Shown here: in pieces, positions 1-4,594 of the stretch | How positions within the stretch are numbered: the first letter of the stretch is position 1 | Layout of the letters: each line of letters opens with the position of its first letter | Assembly (NCBI GenBank): GCA_938042265.1 | Contig: CALIRN010000271.1 | Span: 1-5,179, forward strand | Reading direction: 5' to 3' | From: an uncultured Eubacteriaceae bacterium | GTDB taxonomy: Bacteria > Bacillota > Clostridia > Lachnospirales > CAG-274 | DNA length: 5,179 nucleotides | Position numbers and translations under genes: made by a program | The notes under the pieces: generated by a model | Databases searched by the model: none | Told to the model about the DNA's origin: nothing | The model's input: the letters and a program-made list of their open reading frames with translations, nothing else

Positions 1-1182
1 AACCGTCATGAGGAGGTAGGCGGTCTGCCTTATACCGAAAGCTATATCCGACCCGAAAGCCTTGATACTGACCGCGACGGTATACCAAACGATTGGGAGC
101 TTGCCAACGGTCTTAATCCAAATGACCCTTACGACAGCCTTAAGTTTGCGGCAAACGGCTACAGCAATCTTGAAAACTATGCAAACTCACTTGTTGATAT
201 GAGCTATGTACCAGATAACCCCGAAATTCAGCTTTTATCTCCCGCAAACAATGCAATTATTCCATCAAATCAGCCTGTCAACATTAAGGCTGCCGTTGCC
301 GATGACAATAATATTGCAAAGGTTGAATTTTATAACGGAGATAAAATTATAGGCACACTTGACAGGACTCCTTACGAGCTTAGCATAAATTTGCCCGACG
401 GCACCTATAACATAAGCGCAAAAGCAACGGATATGCAGGGCAATGCAACTCAAACCTTTGCAGCCACCATCTTTGTAAATGACGAGCAAAAATCCAACGA
501 AGGTTGGAGCAGCCTTGATATAGGCTCTCCAAATATTGCGGGCAGCTCCGTACAAAACGGTGACAGCCTTGTAATTAAAGGCTCAGGCAAGCTTAAGGAC
601 AACAGCGACACATGCCGTTACACCTACACTACCTTAAAGGGTGACGGTGAAATTATCGCAAAGCTTGACGAAATGACGCCTGTAGATAACCATGCCTTTG
701 CAGGACTTATGATACGTGAAAGCCTTGAACCCGATGCCAAAGCGGCAGCCTTGGGCTTAAGCTGGACAAAGGCATATCAGTGGAAGGAAACAAATCCCGA
801 AACAGGCAAATCCACCACATATTACAGAAATCCATGGTCTGCTTATCTTGCAGTACGTACCTCCACAGGCGGTAGTATGTCACCTTTGGATGAAAGCCTT
901 GACTCACCTGAAAAAGCACATGAAGCAGGTATTCCGCTTGTAAACGATATTCACCTTAAAGCGCTTGATACCTGGCTTGGCTGTTATCTTAAGCTTGAGC
1001 GTAAGGGCAACACCTTTACCGCCTGCTGCTCACCTGACGGCACCAACTGGACAACAATAGGCTCTCAGGAAATTGAAATGGGTGATGAGGTTTATATAGG
1101 TCTCGCAGCAGACGGCAACAAAGTAAACAACAGGCTTGATAATGTCAATACCGTAAAATTTTCGGATATAAGCATAAAATAA
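1..1182 (+). CDS. Secreted pectate-lyase-like enzyme, C-terminal part (5' end outside window)
   Basis: The frame is open from base 1 to TAA at 1180-1182, giving 393 visible residues; the ATG at 199 is internal. Residues 22-33 (DTDRDGIPNDWE) and NGLNPNDP (36-43) form a thrombospondin-type-3-like calcium loop, followed by YSNLENYANSL (54-64). That combination, after EVGG-P-Y (5-11), is typical of the tail of bacterial pectate lyases of the PL1 type. Residues about 74-159 look like a bacterial Ig-like domain (VEFYNGDKIIG, then DGTYNISAKATD). Residues about 169-393 look like a concanavalin-A-like/DUF1349-type domain (DIGSPNIAGS, GDGEIIAKL, AGLMIRESL, FTACCSPDGTNWTTIGS, VYIGLA), likely binding carbohydrate. 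The catalytic domain and signal peptide must lie upstream and are not seen, so the enzyme class is inferred from the accessory architecture. No anchor or dockerin follows; the protein ends in SDISIK, suggesting release outside the cell. Confidence 0.75.
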   Translation, partial: NRHEEVGGLPYTESYIRPESLDTDRDGIPNDWELANGLNPNDPYDSLKFAANGYSNLENYANSLVDMSYVPDNPEIQLLSPANNAIIPSNQPVNIKAAVADDNNIAKVEFYNGDKIIGTLDRTPYELSINLPDGTYNISAKATDMQGNATQTFAATIFVNDEQKSNEGWSSLDIGSPNIAGSSVQNGDSLVIKGSGKLKDNSDTCRYTYTTLKGDGEIIAKLDEMTPVDNHAFAGLMIRESLEPDAKAAALGLSWTKAYQWKETNPETGKSTTYYRNPWSAYLAVRTSTGGSMSPLDESLDSPEKAHEAGIPLVNDIHLKALDTWLGCYLKLERKGNTFTACCSPDGTNWTTIGSQEIEMGDEVYIGLAADGNKVNNRLDNVNTVKFSDISIK

Positions 1183-1206
1183 ACGGTTTTACCGCCACCT
1201 CCGTTA

Positions 1207-1242
1207 AAGCCATACTTCTCCCACGGAGAAGGTGGCTTTTTT
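1207..1242 (+). terminator. Rho-independent terminator of the pectate-lyase-like gene
   Basis: Outer stem AAGCCA/TGGCTT (1207-1212 with 1233-1238) and inner stem CTTCTCC/GGAGAAG (1215-1221 with 1225-1231) close on a three-base CAC loop, followed by TTTTTT ending at 1242. It starts 25 bp after the stop codon. A GCCACC at 1193 could pair alternatively with GGTGGC of the 3' arm, so an earlier duplicated or partly degraded copy of the hairpin may lie here. Confidence 0.88.
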
Positions 1243-1258
1243 GGTTTGGTTTGGTGTG

Positions 1259-1303
1259 GTTTACTTTGCTTTTGTTTACTTTACTTTTGTTTACTTTACT
1301 TTA
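1259..1303 (+). repeat. 15-bp tandem repeat, three copies, T-rich
   Basis: Three units of a 15-mer (GTTTACTTTRCTTTT/A) start at 1259, 1274 and 1289, with one R change in the first unit and one terminal T-to-A change in the third. A GGTTT/GGTGT low-complexity run precedes them from 1243. No reading frame or obvious signal is associated. It may be plain slippage DNA; the only hint of function is its position next to the two palindromes. Confidence 0.8.
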
Positions 1304-1306
1304 TGG

Positions 1307-1359
1307 ATTAATGACGTCATTAATTATTAAACGGTAAAATAAATGACGTCATTTATTTT
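1307..1359. promoter_or_regulatory. Two perfect ATGACGTCAT palindromes (possible paired operator)
   Basis: A perfect 18-bp palindrome ATTAATGACGTCATTAAT lies at 1307-1324. A perfect 24-bp palindrome occupies 1336-1359 with the same core ATGACGTCAT (1343-1352) and A/T flanks. The centres are 32 bp apart, about three turns of B-DNA, so dimers bound at both would face the same side of the helix. I cannot assign a known bacterial regulator to this core. The second palindrome followed by T's could alternatively form a weak AT-rich hairpin. The repeats are directly visible; the operator role is inference. Confidence 0.5.
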
Positions 1360-1487
1360 TTAATTGCATAATTTGGGGTAATCAAACATAACCCCTGCCG
1401 TTCCCCCTCAGCTATTGTAGCATATCAAAACTGACTGAAACTGACAAACCGCAAAAAATTTGTAATTAATTTGTCATACTAAAACCC

Positions 1488-1515
1488 TTGACTTTGCAGA
1501 ATAATATATTATAAT
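1488..1515 (+). promoter_or_regulatory. Sigma-A-type promoter of ssrA
   Basis: The -35 box is TTGACT (1488-1493) and the -10 box is a consensus TATAAT (1510-1515), with a 16-bp spacer. Transcription would start near 1522, leaving a leader of about 50 nt before the mature tmRNA 5' end, removed by RNase P. A strong constitutive promoter is what an abundant stable RNA needs. Confidence 0.8.
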
Positions 1516-1665
1516 AAAATAACAATGCACCTGTTTGGTAAATATCGATATGGTATCGGTATCTGCTTAAATGGGGGTGCAATGGTTTCGACGGGGATTT
1601 TGAATCAGAGATAGCCATTGATGCCGGGTAATCATCCAAACTGCCCAAATTTTTAAAAAATAAAA

Positions 1666-1695
1666 GACAATAACGAAGTTCTTTTAGCTGCCTAA
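1666..1695 (+). other. tmRNA tag-peptide reading frame (DNNEVLLAA)
   Basis: GAC at 1666 is the likely resume codon, followed by AAT AAC GAA GTT CTT TTA GCT GCC and TAA at 1693-1695. The tag would be Ala (from the charged tmRNA) plus DNNEVLLAA; the hydrophobic LLAA end is the ClpXP-type degron expected of SsrA tags. T and A at positions -5 and -4 before GAC fit the usual resume signal. GAC is less common than GCN but belongs to the G-starting resume codons. The upstream boundary is inferred; the LLAA-stop end is firm. Confidence 0.8.
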
Positions 1696-1895
1696 TTTGG
1701 CGGCCGTCGGTCTTAGGTAACCTGCTGCTTAAGCAACCGGCGTCGAACAGGCAGGGCACTTTTTCGGCAAAGCTTTGAGCCGTAAAAAGATTTATGAAGC
1801 TACTGAGGGCTGAAGTGTGTCTGCTCACGTCAGTCGGAGGGAATGTCAAATAACAGACTGTAATGGGAGAAGTCTTTGTGGATAGGTTTTCGGAC

Positions 1896-1920
1896 AGGGG
1901 TTCGACTCCCCTCACCTCCA
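1896..1920 (+). other. Probable ICE attachment site in the tmRNA 3' end
   Basis: The T arm and 3' acceptor strand of ssrA end at 1920, and ICE-type genes follow with no chromosomal gene between. Tyrosine integrases commonly recombine at tRNA/tmRNA 3' ends and restore the RNA gene, as appears to have happened here. No second copy of this segment exists in the window, so the far att site must lie beyond it. The crossover point cannot be fixed. Confidence 0.45.
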
Positions 1921-2011
1921 CTACTCTGTAAGTCACTAAATAAGCACATTTGCGGAAGGTATAAAAATAATCTGACCAACATTTGACAAACATTGGTATA
2001 TTTTGCAAGTT

Positions 2012-2048
2012 AAAACAAGCATTTATTCTCTGGGTAAGTGCTTGTTTT
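2012..2048 (+). terminator. Hairpin terminator downstream of ssrA
   Basis: AAAACAAGCA (2012-2021) pairs perfectly with TGCTTGTTTT (2039-2048), and the stem continues inward through TTTA/TAAG with one wobble, leaving a 9-base loop (2026-2034). The A-run and T-run on opposite sides make it potentially bidirectional. It lies about 90 bp past the tmRNA end, on the putative ICE side, so it may have replaced the native ssrA terminator and insulated the element from ssrA transcription. Confidence 0.75.
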
Positions 2049-2224
2049 AGTTTACAAACTATGGTTGTTTTTTTACTTTACAGCTGTCTTATTCTGCGGT
2101 TGTGGTATAAGTTTTTCATTGTCAATTTTCATAAATTAACCACATCTTATAGGTCATATTCAAAAGTAAAATATTAAAGCATAATAACATCACTTTAATC
2201 ACTAAAAATCAAATAATAAATTTC

Positions 2225-2261
2225 AAAAGGAGTAATCTGTTAATTCGGATTGCTCCTTTTT
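2225..2261 (+). terminator. Terminator-like hairpin just upstream of the first ICE gene (possible attenuator)
   Basis: AAAAGGAGTAATC (2225-2237) pairs with GGATTGCTCCTTTT (2248-2260 side) over 13 bp with one G-U, with a 10-base loop and T-run to 2261. It ends only about 9 bp before the ribosome binding site AGAGGAGG of the 2285 gene. A terminator this close to a start codon either ends incoming leader transcription (leaving little room for a separate promoter) or acts as an attenuator. The 5' arm itself contains AAAGGAG. Confidence 0.7.
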
Positions 2262-2284
2262 GCATTTAAGAGGAGGAATGAAAA

Positions 2285-2581
2285 ATGATTAGAAAAATTC
2301 TTACATCACCTTTGCTTGTTCCAAAGCTTGAATCGGAACTTGACTTACCCGAAATCGGTTTGCTTGCCACAATGGTCAATGAGGTTGATGCAGACTACAA
2401 GGGCATAAAGGGGCTGTCAAAATTTTTAGGTGAAAAAACAAGCAAAGTAAAAAATGCCGCCGACAGCCTTGCAAGCAAAGGTTATCTCGTTATAAACAAC
2501 GGGATTTATTCGGTCAACAAGTTTAAAATCAAAGATATGGTTTTAGTTACAGGAAAGGAGCATAGCTTATGCCAAAAGTAG
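2285..2581 (+). CDS. Small winged-helix DNA-binding protein preceding the rep gene
   Basis: The 98-aa product has AGAGGAGG 8-9 bp before its ATG; an in-phase-unrelated ATG at 2278 reads only four codons. Residues 23-68 (EIGLLATM, then GIKGLSKFL, KTSKVKNAADSL, KGYL) form a helix-turn-helix with a following wing (residues 67-80). The same pattern occurs in the next protein at residues 30-75: E-GLL-TM, GI-GL, KT-KV-N, L, GYL are shared. This small protein is therefore an apparent stand-alone relative of the Rep N-terminal domain. Its stop overlaps the rep start by 13 bp, implying one transcript and translational coupling. It may bind the same DNA as Rep, as repressor or accessory initiator. I recognise no specific named family; the role is inference. 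Confidence 0.75.
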   Translation: MIRKILTSPLLVPKLESELDLPEIGLLATMVNEVDADYKGIKGLSKFLGEKTSKVKNAADSLASKGYLVINNGIYSVNKFKIKDMVLVTGKEHSLCQK

Positions 2582-3510
2582 TCAGGGTTGGACAACACAA
2601 GGATTTTACCATTATTGAAAATGATTGCCTCAGAGATATGGCACTTGATATTGCCGAAAGAGGTTTGCTTGTAACTATGCTTTCTCTGCCCGATAACTGG
2701 GACTTCAGCGGTATTGGCTTAACCTCTATTCTCCCCTGTGGCAAGACAAAGGTTTTTAACAGCCTTAAAAGGCTTGAAAAGGCAGGCTATCTGAAAAGGC
2801 AGCGTGTTTATGAAAATGGCAAGGTTGTGGATTGGGTATATTACATTTGCGGAAGACCTGTTTTCAAAGACGAAAACAACGGCAACCACGATAACAGTAA
2901 GGAAACTGTTGATAACTCTGTTGGTAGCACTGCTGATAACTCGGAAAACAGCTCTCTACATTCTGATAACCTTGTTCTTGAAAACCTAGTTCCAGAAAAC
3001 CAAGAAGTAGGTTTTCAAGATATAGAAAATCGGGAAGATAATAAAATATATAATAATAAATTATATAAAGATGTATTATATAATAATCAATCTATCTATC
3101 AATCAAATAGCGGCAAAGTCGAGATTGAAGGATTGAATGACATAAATATCACCTCAGAAGATTATAACGCATACAAGGAACTCATCAGGAAAAATATTGA
3201 GTACGACATAATTTCTCAGCGTTACTATGACAAAAGACAGCTAGACGAAATCGTAAACATAATGGCTGAAACAGTTGCCTTCAATCGCAATCCTATCAGG
3301 ATAAACGGTTCTGATATGCCTGCGGATATAGTCAAAAGCCGTTTTTTAAAAATTGGCTCACAGGATATTGAGTACATATTGGAAACCCTGTCCAAGAACA
3401 CAGCCAAAGTCTACAACATCAGGGCATACCTCATTACCACCATTTACAATGCAAAGGACACCATAAACAGCTACTATAAGTCTGAGGTTCAGCACGATAT
3501 GTTCGGGTAA
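2569..3510 (+). CDS. Replication initiator-like protein (wHTH N-terminus, DUF6017-type C-terminus)
   Basis: The 313-aa product has AAAGGAG (2554-2560) 8 bp before its ATG. Residues about 9-95 carry a winged helix like RepA/DnaD-type initiators of Firmicutes plasmids and ICEs (ERGLLVTMLSLPDNWDFS, then GKTKVFNSLKRLEKAGYL). Residues about 100-185 are an Asn/Asp/Ser-rich, then Tyr/Asn-rich linker. Residues about 195-313 match the DUF6017 C-terminal pattern: YKELIRKNIEYDIISQRY, DEIVNIMAETV, IRINGSDMPADIVKSRFL, IEYILETL, NIRAYLITTIYNA, then SYY-S-VQHDMFG at the end. Length and layout are normal for the family, and the gene looks intact. It probably binds an origin on the excised circle and helps recruit the host helicase loader, by analogy with RepA_N/DnaD proteins; this is not proven for DUF6017 proteins. 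The linker DNA holds repeats described separately. Confidence 0.85.
   Translation: MPKVVRVGQHKDFTIIENDCLRDMALDIAERGLLVTMLSLPDNWDFSGIGLTSILPCGKTKVFNSLKRLEKAGYLKRQRVYENGKVVDWVYYICGRPVFKDENNGNHDNSKETVDNSVGSTADNSENSSLHSDNLVLENLVPENQEVGFQDIENREDNKIYNNKLYKDVLYNNQSIYQSNSGKVEIEGLNDINITSEDYNAYKELIRKNIEYDIISQRYYDKRQLDEIVNIMAETVAFNRNPIRINGSDMPADIVKSRFLKIGSQDIEYILETLSKNTAKVYNIRAYLITTIYNAKDTINSYYKSEVQHDMFG
2860..3110. repeat. Repeat cluster and AT-rich tract inside the rep gene (candidate origin)
   Basis: GATAAC occurs at 2890, 2911, 2935 and 2965. GAAAAC or its complement occurs at 2860 (reverse), 2872, 2944, 2980, 2995 and 3011 (reverse). A perfect 13-bp inverted repeat TCTTGAAAACCTA (2976-2988) / TAGGTTTTCAAGA (3008-3020) spans a 19-base gap. 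It is followed by a very AT-rich stretch (about 3020-3105) with TTATATAA at 3061 and 3076 and TATATAATAAT at 3047 and 3077. RepA_N-type plasmids carry their origin inside rep. Part of the pattern is explained by Asp-Asn/Glu-Asn codons in the linker, so origin function is inference. Confidence 0.45.
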
Positions 3511-3521
3511 GGCGGCTTAGT

Positions 3522-3977
3522 ATGTTTGACATTAAATATTTATTTATCCCCGAAATCAAAAATATTTTTGATGAAATATCAGACTATGGGGACAAGGTTG
3601 AGTTTTTATTTAAACTCCTTGACTTTGAAATATATTTCAAGAAATATGCCGATAAAATCAGCCAGCATTGGATAAATGAAACACAGGAAAGGTATTCCTC
3701 CGAAGATTATGCTTTTATGATAAATGAGAACCCTTTTGTTATGGAGTATGCCCTTAAGACACAGAATACCGAGAAAATTTTTGACCTGATAAACAAGCTG
3801 TGTAATCCTGATGTATACGATTATGACAATGTTATAGCAGATGCGGAGAATGACACAGCCGTTATTGCAAATATTGATGATTTTGAGTTTACAGATGACA
3901 AAACCAGTGAGGCAGCAGAAAAGCCTATCAGAAGGACAAGTCTTGATGTAATCCTAAATTTTAAGCCAAAAAAATAA
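3522..3977 (+). CDS. Hypothetical ICE protein, 151 aa, between rep and pcfB-like genes
   Basis: I do not recognise this protein. It begins 11 bp after the rep stop with a modest AAGGCGG (3509-3515) overlapping that stop, so it is probably co-transcribed and translationally coupled with rep. Residues 1-95 look mostly helical with aromatic and charged residues (FLFKLLDFEIYFKKYADKI). Residues 97-130 are acidic and likely flexible (DVYDYDNVIADAEND, DDFEFTDD). The last part is a basic tail, RRTSLDVILNFKPKK (137-151). There is no signal peptide, membrane segment or nucleotide-binding motif, so it should be cytoplasmic. An acidic linker with a basic tail suits a protein-contact or regulatory role in replication or transfer, but that is a guess. 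A terminator follows directly, making this the last gene of the first ICE transcript. Confidence 0.75.
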   Translation: MFDIKYLFIPEIKNIFDEISDYGDKVEFLFKLLDFEIYFKKYADKISQHWINETQERYSSEDYAFMINENPFVMEYALKTQNTEKIFDLINKLCNPDVYDYDNVIADAENDTAVIANIDDFEFTDDKTSEAAEKPIRRTSLDVILNFKPKK

Positions 3978-3991
3978 ATACCAAAAACTAT

Positions 3992-4020
3992 GCACTTTTC
4001 ACTTGAATGGTGCTTTTTTT
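3992..4020 (+). terminator. Rho-independent terminator after the 151-aa gene
   Basis: GCACT/GGTGC stem (3992-3996 with 4009-4013) with one T-T mismatch and an inner TTC/GAA, loop ACTT, then seven T's (4014-4020). It starts 14 bp after the stop and separates the replication block from the transfer genes. The transfer genes must therefore have read-through or a promoter in the short gap that follows; I see no strong -35/-10 pair between 4021 and 4129. Confidence 0.8.
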
Positions 4021-4046
4021 ATACATTTTTGAGAAAGGATGATATT

Positions 4047-4097
4047 ATGAAAATCAAAACAAAATGCCATGCAAGACCTCCTCCACAAAAACCATAA
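4047..4097 (+). CDS. Candidate 16-codon micro-ORF ahead of the pcfB-like gene
   Basis: ATG at 4047 follows AAAGGA (4034-4039) at 7 bp, a good ribosome binding site, and reads MKIKTKCHARPPPQKP before TAA at 4095-4097. The peptide is basic, with one Cys and a PPPQKP tail. The proline run could slow ribosomes, so it might act as a leader peptide controlling the genes 33 bp downstream, or be a real small ICE peptide. There is no family recognition; the ribosome binding site and position are the only support. Confidence 0.4.
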   Translation: MKIKTKCHARPPPQKP

Positions 4098-4129
4098 ACC
4101 CTGAAAATAAACGGTAGGAGGCAAAAAAA

Positions 4130-4594
4130 ATGCTTGAAGAACAAGGAAAAACAGTCTTGGTTGATTTTATCAAAAAGGCATTACGTTTCTTGGGTAAGCA
4201 TTCAATAAACATAGGCAGGAATGCCGAGCAAAAGCTGATAAAAAATATTAGTGAAACAGGTCAGAAATCCGTTAAAAGTCTTGTAAAAATGGGTGGAGAT
4301 TTGGAGCTTTCGGAAGAAATCAAATCCAAAGACCAGTTAAAAGTTATCTGCAGGGAATGCAGAAAACAGGGTTTAGCTTTTGGTATAAGAAAAACCGCCG
4401 ACGGAAACCACCAGATATTGTATCAGCGTAAGCATAGTGCGGTATTAAGTGATATAATGCACAACACTATTGCAAAAGAGCTGACACCAAAACCAAAGTT
4501 GTCAGATGTATTGAACAAAGTGAGTAAAATTAAACAGCGTCAGACTGACAACATTAAACAGCCTATAAGACACAAGGAGGTTGAAGCACGATGA
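4130..4594 (+). CDS. PcfB family (DUF3801) conjugation accessory protein
   Basis: The 154-aa product has TAGGAGG (4115-4121) 8 bp before its ATG. It fits the PcfB/DUF3801 family in length, in content and in lying directly upstream of a VirD4 gene. In pCF10, PcfB binds the coupling protein PcfC and helps bring the relaxosome to the type IV channel. Visible segments are a helical start (residues 8-21), KSLVKMGGDLELSEEI (49-64), a central KVICRECRKQGLAFGIRK (71-88), a strand pair NHQILYQRKHSAVLSDIM (93-110), and a basic C-terminal tail with KLSDVLNKVSKIKQR (123-137). There is no signal peptide or membrane segment, so it is cytoplasmic. Its TGA overlaps the coupling-protein ATG (ATGA, 4591-4594), showing translational coupling. 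The family call rests on pattern and synteny. Confidence 0.8.
   Translation: MLEEQGKTVLVDFIKKALRFLGKHSINIGRNAEQKLIKNISETGQKSVKSLVKMGGDLELSEEIKSKDQLKVICRECRKQGLAFGIRKTADGNHQILYQRKHSAVLSDIMHNTIAKELTPKPKLSDVLNKVSKIKQRQTDNIKQPIRHKEVEAR

Larger units (their letters stand above)
1243..1487. other. Intergenic stretch between the lyase-like gene and the ssrA promoter
   Basis: No convincing gene is present on either strand. Besides the 15-bp tandem repeat and the palindromes listed separately, I see a 7-bp inverted repeat TGACAAA (1442-1448) / TTTGTCA (1470-1476) just upstream of the ssrA -35 box. I see no riboswitch or tRNA. Confidence 0.6.
1573..1920 (+). ncRNA. ssrA: tmRNA (transfer-messenger RNA, trans-translation)
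   Basis: tmRNA rescues ribosomes stalled on broken messages, adding a degradation tag with SmpB. The mature 5' end GGGGGTG (1573-1579) pairs with CACCTCC (1913-1919) through 7 bp including one G-U; A1920 is the discriminator. The conserved 5' segment GGTTTCGACGGGGATT is at about 1584-1599. The T arm is AGGGG-TTCGACT-CCCCT (1896-1912), and the segment with TTTTCGGACAGG before it matches tmRNA 3' domains. The tag frame is at 1666-1695. The length of 348 nt is usual. CCA is not encoded: the bases after the discriminator are CTA, so the end would be made by CCA-adding enzyme. Exact ends are set from the acceptor stem. Confidence 0.96.
1921..2284. other. Non-coding leader at the ICE end
   Basis: AT-rich DNA between ssrA and the first ICE gene. 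It holds an imperfect palindrome at 1976-1996 (CCAACATTTG-A-CAAACATTGG), a strong hairpin (2012-2048) and a second hairpin (2225-2261) before the first gene. The only open frame of note (1983-2177, 64 codons) lacks a good ribosome binding site and coding character, so I do not call it. A weak promoter candidate is TTCAAA (2159-2164), 17 bp, TAATAA (2182-2187). Integrase arm sites would be expected here, but I see no clear repeated set. Confidence 0.5.

Noticed and set aside
265..919. Minus-strand open frames inside the pectate-lyase-like gene
   Set aside because: They are shadows of a well-supported gene, without ribosome binding sites or recognisable domains.
199..1182. ATG at 199 as the start of a separate gene
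   Set aside because: The frame is open back to base 1 with family-typical calcium-loop sequence upstream and no ribosome binding site before 199.
1527..1580. Leader GCACC (1527-1531) pairing with GGTGC of the tmRNA 5' end as a processing switch
   Set aside because: Five base pairs are weak against the 7-bp acceptor stem and could arise by chance.
1466..2008. 180-codon open frame on the minus strand across the tmRNA gene, containing RGVEPLSENLSTK
   Set aside because: RGVEPLSE-type peptides are the known artefact of translating the antisense of tRNA/tmRNA T arms; the ssrA gene explains the sequence.
1983..2016. Promoter with TTGACA at 1983
   Set aside because: No -10 box lies 16-18 bp away; TATATT is only 8 bp downstream and TAAAAC 22 bp.
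1983..2177. 64-codon plus-strand frame after ssrA
   Set aside because: It runs through the terminator hairpin, has no ribosome binding site, and its composition (Phe/Leu/Tyr from T-rich DNA) is not protein-like.
3085..3106. ATCT/ATCA tetranucleotide run as a phase-variable repeat
   Set aside because: Only about four imperfect units are present, too short and interrupted to suggest slippage switching.
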